Shown: positions 59,769-64,000 of the stretch, one piece after another
Numbering within the stretch: position 1 is the first letter of the stretch
Layout of the letters: each line of letters begins with the position of its first letter
Origin: Paramecium tetraurelia
Taxonomy: Eukaryota; Ciliophora; Oligohymenophorea; Peniculida; Parameciidae
Reading direction: 5' to 3'
Length of the DNA stretch: 64,000 bases
Assembly: GCF_000165425.1 (NCBI RefSeq)
Contig: NW_001799035.1
Location: 110,741-174,740, forward strand
Program-made: the position numbers and the translations under genes
Notes under the pieces: generated by a model
Database searches by the model: none
What the model was told of the DNA's origin: nothing
What the model saw: only the letters and a program-made list of their open reading frames with translations

Positions 59769-60893
59769 ATGAGTAAAGGTGACAAGTCTCAAAATATTTT
59801 CGATTATAAGGCTGAAACTCTTGACTATTGGAAACAAACTATTGAAACATTATAACTATCAATGCAATTCGATGTAACATCTTCATCCAAAATAGGAAAA
59901 ATACAAATTCATTGCTCCAACTCTTATTGAACATGTATTGGCCACTCTTCAATTAATGATTCAAGTTAAGGGTCAGTATAGCGAAGATAGTTTCATTATT
60001 GCTCTCTCCAAATATGCAGTATTACATTTATCTCATCTCAGGAATTCTAACAAAAAAATGTTAAGAAATTCATGACTTCATTTGTCAATTCATTTTAGTT
60101 GTTACTGAAGGGAAATCAAGAAATCTGCTATTTTACAATTATGTTGAGTCCTACTGAATTAGTCAAAGCAAGTTCTGATCAATTCTCGTTTTACCTCAAG
60201 TTAAGAAAATACATCTATGCCAACTTTATTAATGAAAGAGAAACCAAAGTAAAACCAATGAACTTTGGTATATTCTTTAATTATTTTAGATTAATGGGTT
60301 TCTGTTGTCTCTAAATAAATGGATAATTCTGCCATCAGTCTTGTTGGAAATAGAATTAGAGAAGAAGCTGACGAAAAATCCAAAGATAAAATTCTTAAAA
60401 ATAAGTAATTTGCTATTCTCAATTATACTTAGTGTAAGACCATTTGACCTACTAATTTATTGTTATGAGTTATAATCTTAAAGGCTGTAACAATAACCAT
60501 AATAAAGGTAATTAGCCACATTTTCACCTTCATAACAAAAAGATGAAGAAGTGCCTTAAAAATCAACTGTTTAACCTGTGCAACAATAACAATAGCAAAA
60601 ACAAAAATAATAAAAATAAACTGATCTCTAGGCCAAAATGAAAGAAGTAGTCTTAATACATGAAAACCTTGCATCTAATTATAATAAATTAGCTAATTTT
60701 GCCTAATAGACTTAAGCCAAACTATCAAAGGCATTAAATCAAGTAATAATTACAACTATTTTAGATTAAATAAGGATAATAATTAGATGAAACTGAAATA
60801 CAAGATCTACAAAATATCTTGAAGTTTAAGGATTTCTTACAAACTGATCCAGAATTAACATTAAGAAATAGCGGAGTTTATGAATTCTTTTGA
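59769..60893 (+). CDS. Unknown protein, helical N-half, Gln-rich C-half
   Basis: About 330 residues. The N-terminal half is helical (FDYKAETLDYWKQTIETLQL, KYKFIAPTLIEHVLATLQLM, KFMTSFVNSFQLLLKGNQEI). The C-terminal half is a Gln/Pro/Lys-rich linker (SPSQQKDEEVPQKSTVQPVQ) and a final coiled coil (TEIQDLQNILKFKDFLQ). Introns 59874-59895, 60019-60041, 60268-60289 and 60743-60764 are good. One junction near 60430-60480 is unresolved: it needs a 52-nt intron, longer than any other here, or a frameshift. No domain recognised. Confidence 0.6.
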
Positions 60894-61419
60894 TATTTTA
60901 TTCTTGGATGTAATTATAATATATTAATCAATTTGTATATCACTTAATCAAGTTAAGTTTTCTCCCAAATACTTTCATTGATCTTGAATCCCTTTATAGT
61001 AGTAACAATTTTCTAATCATTTTGAGTGATAGTACTCAGAAATACTGACTTAATACTATGTTTATTGATGTTGAACTAAGAATTTATTTCCCACCGTGAT
61101 ATTTCATGTAAATTGATTTTGGTATTTGAAAATAAATGCAAATCAAAAGTATATACTTTGAGATAAATTGATGGTATTTAATACAGTTAATTTGATAAAA
61201 TATTATTATTTGTTCTTGGACAAATTGAATTTTATTTCCGCGTCTACTATTTACATAAATAGGAGAAATTTTAAATTTCTAGTTTTTTAAGAAATTGGCA
61301 AAATTAAATAATAATATTTAATCAATAGCCTAGCTAATGACAATGATTTATCATAAAGATTATTATTATAATATTTAATTGCAATAGAGGTGAGTAATAT
61401 ATAAGGAAAACCTTATGGA
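60894..61419. other. Intergenic, no gene seen
   Basis: About 530 bp of A/T-rich sequence after the 3' end of the preceding gene. Many TGA codons in all plus frames; no coding text, RNA gene or repeat recognised. Confidence 0.5.
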
Positions 61420-61690
61420 TACATTATTAAAAAAAAATCAAAGCTCAAATCCAAATTCTGAAAACTATCCCATCAATTGTAATGAATTTTGATAAGAAGT
61501 AATTTGTTCTTAATCAAATTCCATTCTTCCAAGAGGTGTAGGGGAAAATAAATATTGATTACTTTAATCTGCTATCTCACTTATAACTTAAGTTGATTAG
61601 GGATCCTCTTGAATAGATTGTGGGAACTATTATTATAATATTAGATCGAAGCCAATTTCTAAATAATCTATTATTGATACTTACTTGACT
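61420..61690 (+). pseudogene. Coding remnant, unknown family
   Basis: An open stretch reads IQILKTIPSIVMNFDKKQFV, LNQIPFFQEVQGKINIDYFN and LIRDPLEQIVGTIIIILDRS before a TGA, clearly more protein-like than its surroundings. No start codon or continuing exon is found. A relic of a lost gene. Confidence 0.4.
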
Positions 61691-64000
61691 CTTATTTCAT
61701 TCCTTTTACTAGATAGATGAGATTTTCAATAAATTATTTACATAGATTTTCACCTTCTTATGCTAAAGAATGCTGAGTCTTACAATAATTAAATAAAATT
61801 ACTTAAAGAAACAATTTCATGCTATTTTTAATTTTAATTTAATATTAAATTGAGGAAAAGAGTTTTTGTTGAATCTTTACTTATTCACATTAAAGGGCTT
61901 TCATTTAATTCGGCAACTCATTTTCTTCAAAACTACAACAGTTAAAATCATTTTATTTTTCTTTTTTATTCTTTTTTTTAAATATGTTTCTCATAAGAAC
62001 TTGTTATTTCGCAAAACTTGGATGATAATATGTGATAGCTCCTTATTCATCTTTACTACTTATAAATCCATACAGATTTAGTTATCTAATCATATATAAA
62101 GTTATTCTCTAACCTCAAGAAGCTTGCATAATTGGCATGTTTAAAATGTTGAGGCAGAACCAATTCTTATAATAGTTCTCTATCAAGAATTTGAATTTTC
62201 ACTCCATCCTCATCCCATCTTATAATATCCCTGTTCTTATTTTGCTAGGCAAATATATTATAATTTTACTTTTAACATTTCATATGTGACTTCAATGAAT
62301 TTAATTCCCTTATGTTTAGCATTTTTTTTAAGCATTTATCAAAATGATTAAAATTTAAGGAGAAATTGGAATTCTTAAAAACTAAATATATAAAAACAAT
62401 TTGAATTATGGATATATATAAATAATGTCCATGGAAAGAATATATTTAGAATAGTATTTTAACCTAAACCCTTTAGCCTTCTAATATTTTGATATAAACA
62501 TATAATATTAAACCAAATAAATGAAAATGAGTCAAATATTATTAAAAAGTTAAAAATTGTTTAAACTTTAGATTTTGTAAATTTCTCATATGGAATAATT
62601 TCTTGAAAAATCAAACTAATGGTGGCAGATCTATTAGTGATTTATTTTAGATTAATTTTTATAAGAATAACAGAGGATAATGAATTGTAACAATAATCAA
62701 TATTTTTTTTCTTTGGTTATAATTTTGCCATAACTCCTCAATCGATTATGTTCTTGACTGAATTTTCTCCTTCATTAACCTTATTTAAAATCTTTAAATT
62801 CATTCTTATTTATTTTACTCAATAAGGCTTACTCAAATAATATTTAAGCTTTACTTTTCTAAAATCCAAAGAGAATTAATTTGAAATTACCTTTTGATGT
62901 TAATAATTGCTTAAGAAATATTGTAATCTATCAGTCTATAACATTTGAAATCGTATCCTAGGATTAAAGTGAATGCTATTTTATAAATCTCAGCAATTAA
63001 TATTTAAAAATTTATAATCTCCATAAAAATGATATTGGTCATAAGTTTATTTAAGAATCCATTAAGGTTGAATACGTATTTAATAAGAAAAATAGCCTAT
63101 AATAATACCAAACATTATCTTGAGGGCAGGTCTAAAAATTTTGCATATATAAGTTCAATTATAAATTGTTATTAGAATTAAGTATGGGTTTAATGGAATA
63201 ATGAGAGAAAGATGAGAGAAGGGATTGGTAAAAAGCAATTAAATCTTAGGTTAGTGTACCTGGGGTCAAAAATATTCAGTATAGTTTTATAAGTTTATCC
63301 ATCATCATTTTTTTCTTACAATAAATTAATATAAGAATTTTCAAGACTAAAAACCATCATAAAGAAATAATTGTTATATAAAATCATAATCTTCCCTAAT
63401 GGGATACACTTTTAAAAAATTGGATTGCAGGGATGATTAGAGGATAAGAGAAAGGACGTTCATAAACAGTTGATTTAAGGAAGTTAATAGTAGAATTATT
63501 TAATAGAGTATTTGTTTGGAAATCTTTGACAAGACTAATATAATCAAAATCTAATTTGTTGCTGAATATTAATCATTCTACAATTTTAAATTACTGAGTT
63601 TAAGTAGCATACTCTTAGAATAATTATTAGGCGTTCTATATATGTGAAAATGCTTTCATCATATTTTGAAAATTATGTGGCTGGATAGTAGGAAGATAAG
63701 TAATTAAATATCTAAAACAATGGTATGTGAACTTGTGGTAAGATAGCAGTGTTACAGAGATAGGAAATTGCATTTTCAAGCTATAAGATTTTACTATTAG
63801 GAAATGTGATTTCTAATAATTTTGAAGTTGTAACCTTTATAATTTATTATAATATGTTTACAAAATTAGAGCAAAATCCATATATTATTTTCAAGGCTCT
63901 ATTTAATATAGTTTTAGCTTAATTAGATTTTGAAATCTTACTTTCAAAGAGTAGCTAGATCTATCACATTATATACATTCAATAGATATTGAGTTACACT
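61691..64000. other. AT-rich, gene-poor end of window with coding remnants
   Basis: 2.3 kb without an intact gene. At about 62425-62640 a short frame starts MSMERIYLEQYFNLNPLAFQ. At about 62780-63120 the plus strand reads NSFLFILLNKAYSNNIQALL, INLKLPFDVNNCLRNIVIYQ and HKFIQESIKVEYVFNKKNSL before a TGA, most likely a relic. The rest has dense TGA in all frames. Together with the stretch before it this is the longest gene-free part of the window. Confidence 0.4.

Noticed and set aside
1-64000. All stop codons reassigned (as in Condylostoma) or TGA decoded as Trp/Cys
   Set aside because: Intact genes consistently end at TGA with protein character lost beyond it, and relics with in-frame TGA also carry frameshifts.

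Overview
The window is macronuclear DNA of a ciliate, most likely a Paramecium. Across more than 25 genes TAA and TAG must be read as glutamine and only TGA ends an ORF. Introns are tiny (19-34 nt, mostly GTA...TAG), intergenic gaps run from 6 to a few hundred bp, and one gene is a trichocyst matrix protein, a family known from Paramecium. Standard-code translation breaks almost every gene, so the models below were rebuilt by hand with TAA/TAG=Gln and short introns removed. In most models the spliced length is an exact multiple of three; the exceptions are named.

Layout. 1-9 kb: TPR protein (5' end outside the window), CTD-type phosphatase, decayed ING/PHD gene, eIF3g, PTB-like RNA-binding protein, a decayed unknown gene, FYVE-TBC-EF-hand protein. 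9-16 kb: ribosomal protein uS7 (RPS5), coiled-coil/EF-hand-like protein, small unknown, PX-BAR sorting nexin, large unknown. 16-22.6 kb: decayed gene, type I DnaJ with a heat-shock element, septin, decayed MORN gene, trichocyst matrix protein. 24-37 kb: a 12-kb gene for a secreted repeat giant (acidic Gln-rich stalk, 19 x 42-bp array, Ser-rich modules, ten LamG/ConA-like units), converging on a malectin-domain membrane protein. 37-50 kb: tRNA dimethylallyltransferase, coiled-coil protein, RING/B-box/LRR protein, decayed region, tubulin cofactor C, OSBP-related protein, an unknown, and a Gln/Pro-rich protein. 50-61 kb: protein kinase, decayed TKL-like kinase, decayed ANTH-like gene, unknown gene with one frame break, SK-type K+ channel, small unknown, B-box protein, unknown. 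61-64 kb: AT-rich with coding remnants only.

Two themes stand out. First, intact compact genes alternate with many decayed ones (in-frame TGA plus frameshifts over recognisable domains), as expected from loss of duplicates after whole-genome duplication. Second, 21-37 kb holds three consecutive secretory-pathway genes (trichocyst matrix protein, giant lectin-like repeat protein, malectin protein), the most interesting neighbourhood here. No rRNA, tRNA, CRISPR array or transposon was recognised.
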